From assembly GCF_019331775.1 (NCBI RefSeq), contig NZ_JAHBBD010000001.1:186001-250000 (forward strand): DNA of 64,000 nt. Direction: 5' to 3'. Below, one piece after another: positions 57,979 to 64,000 of this stretch. Position 1 is the first letter of the stretch. Each line of letters starts with the position of its first letter. The DNA is from Bifidobacterium phasiani (lineage in GTDB: Bacteria; Actinomycetota; Actinomycetes; Actinomycetales; Bifidobacteriaceae). Both the position numbers and the translations under genes were made by a program. The notes under the pieces were generated by a model. That model saw only the letters and a program-made list of their open reading frames with translations. It did no database searches and was not told where the DNA came from.

Positions 57979-58229
57979 CACTCCCCTCCTTCCGCGAGCG
58001 CCGCGTCCTTGAACTGAGGCGGGATGAATTCGGACGGCGGTGTATTGGTGGCCCGCGCAATCTTGTAGATCTCCGAGAACGTGAAATGGCTATAGGCTTT
58101 ACGTTTCGAAGCAAGAGTGCTGATAGGGATTCCGGTTTTTTCGGCTATTGCCTTGACTTTGAATCCACCATCTTCAATAATTTGGTCGACTTTTTTGCCG
58201 AGCCAAACATCAACGTCTTGATTGTTCAT
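57978..58229 (-). CDS. HTH regulator, leftward arm of the lysogeny switch
   Basis: 83 residues. MNNQDVDVWLGKKVDQIIEDGGFKVKAIAEKTGIPISTLASKRKAYSHFTFSEIYKIARATNTPPSEFIPPQ, an XRE/Cro-like HTH. The true start is the ATG at 58229: a TTGACA-17-TATGGT promoter ends seven bases upstream, making a leaderless mRNA. A longer in-frame start at 58265 would lie inside the -35 box. Faces the other HTH across a 95-bp region. Confidence 0.85.
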   Translation of the reverse strand: MNNQDVDVWLGKKVDQIIEDGGFKVKAIAEKTGIPISTLASKRKAYSHFTFSEIYKIARATNTPPSEFIPPQFKDAALAEGGE

Positions 58230-58325
58230 ACAGACAACCATATTGATTGAATAATCATTTGTCAAGCTAAAAACATGCCTAAATCGACATTGCAGTTAAT
58301 TAATCTCGCATGTATGATGTCTACA
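58229..58325. promoter_or_regulatory. Divergent switch promoters, both predicted leaderless
   Basis: Leftward: TTGACA (58260-58265), 17-bp spacer, TATGGT (58237-58242), ATG at 58229. Rightward: TTGCAG (58290-58295), 17-bp spacer, TATGAT (58313-58318), ATG at 58325. The two -35 boxes are 24 bp apart, so a repressor bound between them could hit both. Neither gene has a Shine-Dalgarno. No operator repeat can be assigned with confidence. Confidence 0.78.
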
Positions 58326-58705
58326 TGGACAACGAACTTGAAGAACGCGCACAACTATTCAGCCGCTACGTGTGCGCCGAGCTCAAAGGTGCAATTGTCA
58401 CGAGAGGTTTGAATCAAGCCGATGTAGCAACGGCCATCGGGCGGCAAAAGGCAAACCTCTCTCGGTGGCTTAATGCAAAACCACCCATAGCAATTGATGT
58501 TGCTCAAGAAGTGTGCGAATACATAGGTGTCAACTTAGGCGATATTGTCGAACGAGCAAACCGTAGACTTGTGTCGGAACTAGGACCATATGTTTCAGGC
58601 GACGAAGAAATCGCTGATCAGATTGCCGCGCATCCGGATCTCTACGACCTGGCAGCCAACAATGACGACAACAAGGAACTTGAAGCGGAAACGCCAAGGG
58701 ATTAA
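58325..58705 (+). CDS. HTH repressor, rightward arm of the lysogeny switch
   Basis: 126 residues. HTH core LKGAIVTRGLNQADVATAIGRQKANLSRWLNAKPPIAIDVAQEVCEYIGVNLGDIV, then an acidic tail (DNNDDNKELEAETPRD). A leaderless ATG as described for the promoter. Likely the CI-like repressor by orientation with the DUF4041 and ImmA genes, but Cro/CI identities cannot be told apart from sequence alone. Confidence 0.85.
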   Translation: MDNELEERAQLFSRYVCAELKGAIVTRGLNQADVATAIGRQKANLSRWLNAKPPIAIDVAQEVCEYIGVNLGDIVERANRRLVSELGPYVSGDEEIADQIAAHPDLYDLAANNDDNKELEAETPRD

Positions 58706-58726
58706 TCCGCAGGAAAGGGACGCAAG

Positions 58727-60052
58727 ATGGCCGATCATTCGCAGCAGGTACCGTTCTTCGGCAGGAAGCAGGAGATTCTTCGTCTTCGCGACGAGGTCTC
58801 ACGACTTACGGAGGACAACTCCAACATGTCGTCGCTGATCAATCAGCTCGGCGGTATGGACGCCAAACAGCGCGAAGACATGATTCATCAACTCGACGAC
58901 AGGATCACGGAGCTCAACGGGCAGATCGCATCCCTGTCAAGCGACATCGACACAAAGCACTCGGAGATCCGGGAACTCGATAAGACCGTCCTCAATCTGC
59001 GCGACTACGCCGACCTGCAGGAGGACGGGTTCTACGATTATGAGAACCCGGCCGAGAATTCCGTACAGCTCAAGACATTGCTGGAGACCAACAAGGCACA
59101 GCAGAAGGCGATGGTGAAGAACAAGACAGCGGTCCAGACGACGACAGGCTTCACCTTCAACAACTCCGCGGCCAAAGGACGCACGTTCCTGAACGACATG
59201 TCGCGCATGGCCCTCAGCCTGTACAACGCCGAGGCCGAGAACTGCGTGAAGAACGTCAAGGCCGGCAACCTCGAGACATCAATCAAGAGACTCGACCGGT
59301 GCAGCGACCGGATCATGCGGTTCGGGAAGTTCATCGACCTGCGAATCACCTGGCAATACCGGCAGCTACGGGTGGAGGAACTGCGCCTCACCGCCAAATA
59401 CATGCAGGCGGTGCAGGCGGAGAAGGAGGCCGAACGCGAGCGCAAGGCCGAGCTGCGCGAGCAGGCGAAGGCGCAGAAGGAACTCGATGCCGAGATGGCA
59501 CGTCTGCGTAAGGAGCAGGAGCACTACAAGAACGTGCTCGAGAAGATGCGCGAACAGGGCAACCAGGAGGAGGTGGCCAAGCTCGAGGCGCACCTCGCCG
59601 AATTGGATAAGTCCATCAACGACGTGGACTATCGGGCCGCGAACATCCGTGCCGGCTACGTGTACGTCATCAGCGACGTCGGCGCGTTCGGCGAGCGCAT
59701 GGTCAAGATCGGCATGACCAGGCGCTTGGATCCTATGGACCGTATCCGCGAGCTGTCGGACGCCTCGGTCCCGTTCAAGTTCGACGTGCATGCGTTGTTC
59801 TTCTCGAAGGACGCGGTGACGTTGGAGACGATGCTGCACCACGAGTTCGAGGACAGGCGCGTGAACAAGGTGAACGCGCGCAAGGAGTTCTACTACTGCA
59901 CGCCGCAGGAGGTGCTCGACAAGCTCAATGAGAAGAACGTGGCAGTGGTCGAGTACCGCATCGAGCCCGAGGCCGAGGAGTACCGCATCAGCCGCCGCAT
60001 CGCCGAGAAACGCGAGCAGTCATCCGGCGAAAACGACTCAAAGGAGGTGTGA
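58727..60052 (+). CDS. DUF4041 / T5orf172 (GIY-YIG-like) protein
   Basis: 441 residues. N-terminal coiled coil (~5-95), the DUF4041 helical region with long charged helices (~115-300), and the C-terminal T5orf172 domain AGYVYVISDVGAFGERMVKIGMTRRLDPMDRIRELSDASVP, a GIY-YIG-like nuclease fold. Widespread in temperate phages near the repressor. Its role is unknown; may cut DNA of competitors or function in recombination. GGAAAGGGA precedes ATG 58727. Confidence 0.88.
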   Translation: MADHSQQVPFFGRKQEILRLRDEVSRLTEDNSNMSSLINQLGGMDAKQREDMIHQLDDRITELNGQIASLSSDIDTKHSEIRELDKTVLNLRDYADLQEDGFYDYENPAENSVQLKTLLETNKAQQKAMVKNKTAVQTTTGFTFNNSAAKGRTFLNDMSRMALSLYNAEAENCVKNVKAGNLETSIKRLDRCSDRIMRFGKFIDLRITWQYRQLRVEELRLTAKYMQAVQAEKEAERERKAELREQAKAQKELDAEMARLRKEQEHYKNVLEKMREQGNQEEVAKLEAHLAELDKSINDVDYRAANIRAGYVYVISDVGAFGERMVKIGMTRRLDPMDRIRELSDASVPFKFDVHALFFSKDAVTLETMLHHEFEDRRVNKVNARKEFYYCTPQEVLDKLNEKNVAVVEYRIEPEAEEYRISRRIAEKREQSSGENDSKEV

Positions 60053-60439
60053 TTGGAGATTTTCCTGCGAGAGGCGTCGCTTCTCGACGTCCGTGTCGAG
60101 GAGCGGCGTCTGCCCAACGGGGTGTGCGGCTTCTACTACGAACCGGCACGATTGATTGTGCTGGACGAGTCGATGCCGGACTTCCAGCGCCGGTGCACGC
60201 TCTGCCACGAGCTCGTGCACGCACGATACCATGACCCCGGCTGCGGCACCCCGTACGGGGCCAAGGCCGAACAACGGGCGCGACGAGAAACCGCACTGCG
60301 GCTCATCGACCCGGTCGAATACGCGAGCGCCGAAGCGCTCTGTGAGGGCGACGCGTACCGGATAGCGTGCGAATTGGACGTGACATTGCAGGTCGTCGAG
60401 GATTACCGGATGCTGCTGCACGACATGGTACGCGCATAA
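60053..60439 (+). CDS. ImmA/IrrE-family metallopeptidase
   Basis: 128 residues. Zinc site CHELVHARYHDP (HELVH at residues 52-56). TTG start 60053 directly follows the previous stop and has GGAGG six nt upstream. ImmA proteins cleave phage or ICE repressors upon a host signal, so this is the candidate inducer of the repressor gene 58325. Transcribed with it. Confidence 0.88.
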   Translation: MEIFLREASLLDVRVEERRLPNGVCGFYYEPARLIVLDESMPDFQRRCTLCHELVHARYHDPGCGTPYGAKAEQRARRETALRLIDPVEYASAEALCEGDAYRIACELDVTLQVVEDYRMLLHDMVRA

Positions 60440-60445
60440 ACGAAT

Positions 60446-60477
60446 TGGCCCCGCAACCTCTAAGGGCTGCGGGGCCA
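60446..60477. terminator. Bidirectional terminator between convergent ImmA and DUF2335 genes
   Basis: Perfect 10-bp stem TGGCCCCGCA / TGCGGGGCCA with a 12-nt loop, at the junction of the convergent transcripts. Confidence 0.78.
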
Positions 60478-60492
60478 AGACTTTGTTTGCCG

Positions 60493-61110
60493 TCACGACT
60501 GTTCCCGATTGTGATTTTCCTCATCCGGTTTCGTTGATGTCTTCTTGTCCCTGCTGCTGCGTGACGCTATGGGTTCGAACAGGTTTACAATCATGGACAC
60601 CACCGGCACGGCAAGGAATCCGAACGACCATTGCGATTCGGTGACGAGGAAAGCCACCAGCGTGAACAACATCGCAATCATAAAAAGCGCGCCACTGACC
60701 CACATGCCCTTGCGCGCCTGAGCGATTTCGGCGTCGACCAGACGATCTTGACGGTCCGACTCGTCCGTGGTGAACGCGTCGTTCCATCGACACATGCGCT
60801 CCTGCACTTCGGACGGGTATTTATTGAAGTCGTCAGGCTTTGGCAGCATGCCGGAATACGATTCACTCACCCCCATTTGCATAAGGGTGGCAATCACCTG
60901 AGCGGTTATATCGCGATTTGTTATTTCCGGATGGTTCCGATTTTCGATGTCTGCATTTTTCCGAGCATCGAGACCGCGATCCTGCCCCTTGTCTGACGAT
61001 CCAGATTCATCCGTGCGAGCCGCATCGATTCTTCCCGACGTTGTTCCAGTTTCCGAGTCCCGCTCAGCCCCGGTATCGTCATGATCCTCGTCATGTTCTT
61101 CATCGTTCAC
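60493..61110 (-). CDS. DUF2335-family membrane protein
   Basis: 205 residues. Acidic disordered N-terminal ~55 residues, then YSGMLPKPDDFNKYPSEVQERMCRWNDAF and a two-helix membrane hairpin (WVSGALFMIAMLFTLVAFLVTES, FGFLAVPVVSMIVNLFEPI), ending in a charged tail, the DUF2335 pattern seen in phage lysogeny modules. GTG 61110 has GGAGG four nt upstream. Proposed in other phages to help exclusion; not established. Confidence 0.75.
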   Translation of the reverse strand: MNDEEHDEDHDDTGAERDSETGTTSGRIDAARTDESGSSDKGQDRGLDARKNADIENRNHPEITNRDITAQVIATLMQMGVSESYSGMLPKPDDFNKYPSEVQERMCRWNDAFTTDESDRQDRLVDAEIAQARKGMWVSGALFMIAMLFTLVAFLVTESQWSFGFLAVPVVSMIVNLFEPIASRSSRDKKTSTKPDEENHNREQS

Positions 61111-61174
61111 GACTCCTCCGATTGCTTCGGTACCTGCTTGACTGTAAACATCCTACACAAACAACCTGTGAAAA

Positions 61175-61207
61175 TGTCAAGAACGGCCCGATACGTGTCA
61201 GAAACGG
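61175..61207. repeat. Direct repeat downstream of integrase (pair of 62571-62603)
   Basis: TGTCA-AGAACGGCCCGATACGTGTCAGAAACGG; the second copy differs at about four positions. One copy lies after the stop of the integrase gene and the other upstream of its start. A related fragment CCCGACACGTGGCGGAAACC occurs in host DNA at 22631. Confidence 0.72.
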
Positions 61208-61212
61208 TCACG

Positions 61213-62451
61213 TTATCCAACTTCCACGATTTCGACGTTATCGTCATGCAGGTCGGGTATCGCCGCGGCCATCAGACGCCCCAACGAGGCCGTATCCCTG
61301 TGCGTGTAGCGTGCGGTCATCTGCAGACTCACATGCCCCATGATGCTGACGCGCGCGTCGTCCGGCATGCCCGCCATGGCCGCCATGCTGGCCATCCAAT
61401 GCCGGGCGGAATGCACCTTCACCCTGGGCAGTCCCGCCGCCTCCAACGCCTTCAGCCAATGGTAGCGCTCCGTGGAAGAGCGGATCGGATGCCCCAGCTG
61501 GTTCGTGAACACGAGCTCGCGCGGCCCGATATGCAGACGCCGGATGCGCGCCCACAAACGCTCCCACAGGCCTTCGGAGATGGGCACGAACCGGATGGCC
61601 GCGCGCGTCTTCGGCGTGGTCAGCCACAGGATCCCGTACAGATGCTCGGCGTCGAGCCACTTGGGTATCACCGCCTCCCCCGGCCTGCCGTACTGCTGGA
61701 TCTGCCGTTGCACGAAGATGCCGGGCACGCCGTCGCGCCGCTCCAGTTCGTAGGGCATGAGCGCGTACCGTTCGCCCTCCCTCATGCCGGCGGCGAACGC
61801 CAGTTCGAACAGCAGACCCCACGTCTCCGCGTTGTCGTCCATGTCGACCGGCCCGCGGCGGGTCTCTGGCATGCCATCGACCGCCGCTATCAGCCTCCTC
61901 GGCTGGTCAGGCGCGAGGATCCGCACCTCCCGCTGTTCGACGCGCGGCGGCCGCACCTTCCTGCACGGGTCAACGGGGATGAGCTCCTCGAGTTCGGCGT
62001 CGTCCAGCACCATCTTCAGGCTGACGAAATGATCCTTCAACGTCGACGGGGCGAGACGCTCCCCCAGTACGCGCATGCAGCGGCGGATGTGCTCGGGGGT
62101 CAGGTCGGTGAGACGCACGTGGCCGATGACCTCGTTGACGGCCTTCAACCGTCCCGCGCGCGTCCGGTAGGTGGTGGGCTTGACGCGCGTCTGGTAGTCC
62201 TTCAGCCAGCGTTCCGTGTAGTCGATGAGGTACGGGGATTTTGAGCCTGGCATGAGCCCGGTGCGTTCGAGTTCGGCGAGCTTGGCGTCGAACCGTTCGC
62301 GGGCTTCGGCCTTGGTGCGCCCCTTGGCCTCGATGTAGCGTCGTTTGCCCGTCGACGGGTCGGCACCGAGGTCCTTGCGGAACCTCCATGTGCCGTCCTT
62401 GCCGTGGATGATGCTGCCGGCCCCCTTGGTGCGGCGTTTGCGCGTTGCCAT
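61213..62451 (-). CDS. int: Tyrosine integrase
   Basis: 412 residues. SAM-like core-binding domain (YTERWLKDYQTRVKPTTYRT) and catalytic domain with Arg224 (GMREGERYAL), Lys281 in the beta hairpin (TTPKTRAAIRFVPIS), His347-x-x-Arg350 (HSARHWM), His373 (MGHVSLQMTARY) and Tyr382 nucleophile. N-terminal AP2-like DNA-binding region (GSIIHGKDGTWRFRKDLG). It catalyses integration in ychF. Immediately at attR. Confidence 0.95.
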   Translation of the reverse strand: MATRKRRTKGAGSIIHGKDGTWRFRKDLGADPSTGKRRYIEAKGRTKAEARERFDAKLAELERTGLMPGSKSPYLIDYTERWLKDYQTRVKPTTYRTRAGRLKAVNEVIGHVRLTDLTPEHIRRCMRVLGERLAPSTLKDHFVSLKMVLDDAELEELIPVDPCRKVRPPRVEQREVRILAPDQPRRLIAAVDGMPETRRGPVDMDDNAETWGLLFELAFAAGMREGERYALMPYELERRDGVPGIFVQRQIQQYGRPGEAVIPKWLDAEHLYGILWLTTPKTRAAIRFVPISEGLWERLWARIRRLHIGPRELVFTNQLGHPIRSSTERYHWLKALEAAGLPRVKVHSARHWMASMAAMAGMPDDARVSIMGHVSLQMTARYTHRDTASLGRLMAAAIPDLHDDNVEIVEVG

Positions 62452-62470
62452 GTTCGTCTCCCTTTCCGTG

Positions 62471-62546
62471 TTTGGGAGAGCACCCTAAGCGTGTCCGCGC
62501 ATGGTCCCGGAGCCGTTGTGATCATTGCCCTCCGGGGTCTCCCAAA
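62471..62546. promoter_or_regulatory. Inverted repeat upstream of int
   Basis: TTTGGGAGA (62471-62479) and TCTCCCAAA (62538-62546), perfect 9-bp arms 58 nt apart, in the int promoter region. May serve integrase autoregulation. Confidence 0.45.
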
Positions 62547-62570
62547 GGGCACACTATCCGCACACTATCG
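62546..62570. promoter_or_regulatory. Candidate integrase arm-type sites, right arm
   Basis: Shares AGGGCACAC-N5-GCAC-N2-TAT with 22825-22849. Contains CACACTATC twice (62550 and 62561) with an 11-bp period, one helical turn. Confidence 0.45.
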
Positions 62571-62603
62571 GTGTCACAAACGGCCCGATACGTGGCAGAA
62601 ACC
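62571..62603. repeat. Direct repeat upstream of integrase (pair of 61175-61207)
   Basis: Second copy of the ~33-bp motif around AACGGCCCGATACGTGGCAG, about 120 bp from attR core. Candidate recombinase accessory site. Confidence 0.7.
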
Positions 62604-62633
62604 GCCATTTCCTGCGAGTTCAAAAAACACGAA

Positions 62634-62689
62634 AAAACGGCGTTTCCCACGCTTCCGGAAGCCCGAAAACGTTGGAATCACGCCGTTTT
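62634..62689 (-). terminator. Phage-borne replacement terminator for ychF
   Basis: Stem AAAACGGCGT (62634-62643) with ACGCCGTTTT (62680-62689), with an inner palindrome GCTTCCGGAAGC, and a run of six T on the minus strand. It lies 20 bp after the new ychF stop. It resembles the host terminator at 22672-22723 (shared AACGGCG...GTTGGAA...CGCCGTTT blocks), so the phage seems to carry a mimic. Confidence 0.85.
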
Positions 62690-62706
62690 CACCATCTTCA
62701 GCAAGC

Positions 62707-63801
62707 CTAGTGGCTTATATTGAACTTGAACTCGACGATGTCGCCGTCGCGCATCACGTAGTCCTTGCCTTCGAGGCGCATCTTGCCCTCCTCCTTGACC
62801 TTGGCGTAGGAGCCGTCGGCCGCGACGAAGTCGTCGTAGGAGATGACCTCGGCCTTGATGAAGCCCTTCTCGAAGTCGGTGTGGATGACGCCGGCGGCCT
62901 GCGGGGCGGTCCAGCCCTTGTGGATCTGCCAGGCGCGCACCTCCTTCTCGCCGGCGGTCAGGAAGGTCTGCAGCCCCAGGATGTCGAAGCCGACGCGGGC
63001 CAGCTGGTCGAGGCCGGATTCCTTGAGGCCGGCGTCCTCGAGCATCTCGCGGGCGTCCGCCTCGTCGAGCTCGGTGAGCTCGGCCTCGAACTGCGCGTTG
63101 AGGAAGATGGACTTGGCCGGCGCGACCGATTCGGCGAGCTTCGCCTTGAACCCCTCGTTGCCCAGTTCGGCGTCGTCCACGTTGAACACGTAGATGAACG
63201 GCTTGGCGGTCATCAGGTGCAGGTCGCGGATGTCGTCCTTGTCGATCCTGCCGTCCGCGGCGGCGTGGTCGATGGTCTCGCCGGCCTCGAGGATCTCCTT
63301 GGCCCGCTTGACCGCAGCCACGTATTCGGGCGTGACCTTCTTGCCGCGCAGGTCCTTCTCCAGCTTGGGCAGCGCGTTCTCGATGGTCTGCAGGTCGGCG
63401 AGGATCAGCTCGGTGTTGATGGTGTCGATGTCGTCGGCCGGGTCCACGCGGCCGTTGACGTGCACGATGTCGTCGTCCTCGAACGCGCGCACGACCTCGC
63501 AGATCGCGTCGGCCTCGCGGATGTTCGCCAGGAACTGGTTGCCGAGGCCCTCGCCCTCGGACGCGCCCTTGACGATGCCCGCGATGTCCACGAACGTGAC
63601 GGTCGCCGGCACGATCTTCTCGGTGTGCACAAGCTTGGCGAGCACCGGCAGGCGGTCGTCCGGCAGCGGCACGATGCCGGTGTTCGGCTCGATCGTGGCG
63701 AACGGATAGTTCTCCGCCAGGACGTTGTTGCGGGTCAGTGCGTTGAACAGCGTGGACTTGCCCACATTCGGCAAGCCGACAATTCCGATAGTAAGAGACA
63801 T
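62707..63801 (-). CDS. ychF: Redox-regulated ribosome-associated ATPase YchF/OLA1 (phage-completed C terminus)
   Basis: 364 residues. Obg-family P-loop ATPase: GIVGLPNVGKSTLFNALT, G3 FVDIAGIVKGASEGEGLGN, NVDD-type G4 region (FVFNVDDAE form YVFNVDD), and the C-terminal TGS domain GEKEVRAWQIHKGW ... YAKVKEEGKMRLEGKDYVMRDGDIVEFKF. The last three codons now come from phage DNA (NISH for NVSK). ATG 63801 is the family start. Upstream is proC. Confidence 0.95.
   Translation of the reverse strand: MSLTIGIVGLPNVGKSTLFNALTRNNVLAENYPFATIEPNTGIVPLPDDRLPVLAKLVHTEKIVPATVTFVDIAGIVKGASEGEGLGNQFLANIREADAICEVVRAFEDDDIVHVNGRVDPADDIDTINTELILADLQTIENALPKLEKDLRGKKVTPEYVAAVKRAKEILEAGETIDHAAADGRIDKDDIRDLHLMTAKPFIYVFNVDDAELGNEGFKAKLAESVAPAKSIFLNAQFEAELTELDEADAREMLEDAGLKESGLDQLARVGFDILGLQTFLTAGEKEVRAWQIHKGWTAPQAAGVIHTDFEKGFIKAEVISYDDFVAADGSYAKVKEEGKMRLEGKDYVMRDGDIVEFKFNISH
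62720..62740. other. attR: attR core (21-bp exact repeat of 22755-22775)
   Basis: Identical to attL core, in frame within ychF codons V-E-F-K-F-N. Crossover here reconstitutes the gene with altered last residues. Confidence 0.92.
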
Positions 63802-63817
63802 AGTTCCCAGCCTACCT

Positions 63818-64000
63818 TCAGCCCTGCACGGCCTCGATCGCGCTGATGGCGGCGGCGCGGAAGCCGGAGTGCTCCAGCGCGACGACACCCTTGATCGTGG
63901 CGCCGCCCGGTGAGCACACGGCGTCCTTGAGCGCGGCCGGCGTCACGCCCTCCTCGATGATCTGCGAGCCGGTGCCCTCCACCATCTTGGCGGCGAGCCG
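63818..64000 (-). CDS. proC: Pyrroline-5-carboxylate reductase, 3' part (runs off window)
   Basis: The visible ~60 residues read VEGTGSQIIEEGVTPAALKD, then SPGGATIKGVVALEHSGFRAAAISAIEAVQG before the stop at 63818. The SPGGTT-I-x-G-V-x-x-LE-x-x-GFR pattern is the ProC C-terminal signature. Last step of proline synthesis. The gene continues past the right edge. Confidence 0.88.
   Translation of the reverse strand, partial: RLAAKMVEGTGSQIIEEGVTPAALKDAVCSPGGATIKGVVALEHSGFRAAAISAIEAVQG

Larger units (their letters stand above)
22755..62740. mobile_element. Complete-looking siphovirus prophage, about 40.0 kb, integrated in the 3' end of ychF
   Basis: Bounded by the 21-bp att repeats (unit length about 39.97 kb). 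It contains integrase, repressors, replication genes, terminase, portal, capsid, scaffold, connectors, major tail, tail chaperones with a frameshift site, tape measure, Dit, tail tip, endolysin and membrane lysis proteins, with no obviously broken structural gene. Module order and proteins match temperate siphophages of bifidobacteria and other Actinobacteria. It therefore may be inducible. Confidence 0.95.

Noticed and set aside
57634..58017. Plus-strand frame opposite the HTH operon
   Set aside because: No Shine-Dalgarno, Pro/His/Arg-rich, antisense to a frame with more protein-like composition.

Overview
The window looks like a high-GC actinobacterial chromosome, most likely a Bifidobacterium or close relative. 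This is an inference from the overall GC content, the ychF-proC neighbourhood, the style of the uracil permease and histidine phosphatase, and the bifidobacterial-type siphoprophage; no 16S or other marker is in view. About 22.7 kb of host DNA is followed by a nearly complete 40-kb prophage (22755-62740) and 1.3 kb of host DNA.

Host part, left to right: a FetAB-like ABC exporter pair; a uracil/xanthine permease; a histidine phosphatase; an AraC-type regulator flanked by two paralogous 41-42 residue ORFs that share a near-identical promoter/leader; Hsp20; a YeiH-type transporter with its LysR regulator; an AEC transporter; an alpha/beta hydrolase; a nucleotidyltransferase and a methyltransferase; a 210-bp inverted-repeat element; a HAD phosphatase; a second methyltransferase; an autoregulated TetR-ABC-permease operon; an aldo/keto reductase; a GNAT acetyltransferase; a PfkB sugar kinase. 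After the prophage come ychF and the end of proC.

The prophage is integrated into the last codons of ychF. A 21-bp exact repeat marks attL (22755-22775) and attR (62720-62740). The phage restores the YchF frame (ending NISH instead of NVSK) and brings its own transcription terminator in the place of the host one. The lysogeny region (55998-62451) holds the tyrosine integrase, a DUF2335 protein, an ImmA-type protease, a DUF4041/T5orf172 protein, two divergent HTH repressors whose promoters appear to make leaderless mRNAs, two membrane-anchored proteins on the plus strand and a small HTH/excisionase-like protein. The early leftward block carries SSB, a replication initiator with internal iteron-like repeats, a ParB-like protein, a lipoprotein, two HNH proteins, a DEDDh exonuclease and several zinc-ribbon proteins. 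A divergent tRNA-Ser(GCU) and a low-GC two-gene cargo insert sit before the late genes.

The late genes are in standard siphovirus order: small and large terminase, portal, MuF, scaffold, major capsid, head fibre, connectors, major tail, tail chaperones joined by a -1 frameshift site, tape measure, Dit, a 1,337-residue tail-tip protein, accessory cassettes, and lysis genes up to attL.

Two parts of the prophage look most original. (1) Seven tandem ~165-residue paralogues lie downstream of the tail-tip gene (24917-28619). They alternate between a class carrying a 9-11 nt poly-G tract at the 3' end and a class without one. Tract length decides whether the first protein ends at a conserved MPR motif or runs on to a stop that overlaps the start of its partner by 4 bp. 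This suggests a phase-variable, translationally coupled receptor-binding or decoration array. (2) The MuF head protein carries a C-terminal EndoU/BECR-like nuclease domain, followed at once by a small acidic candidate immunity gene and a terminator. In the host part, the AraC gene flanked by twin micropeptides with duplicated structured leaders is the most unusual locus.
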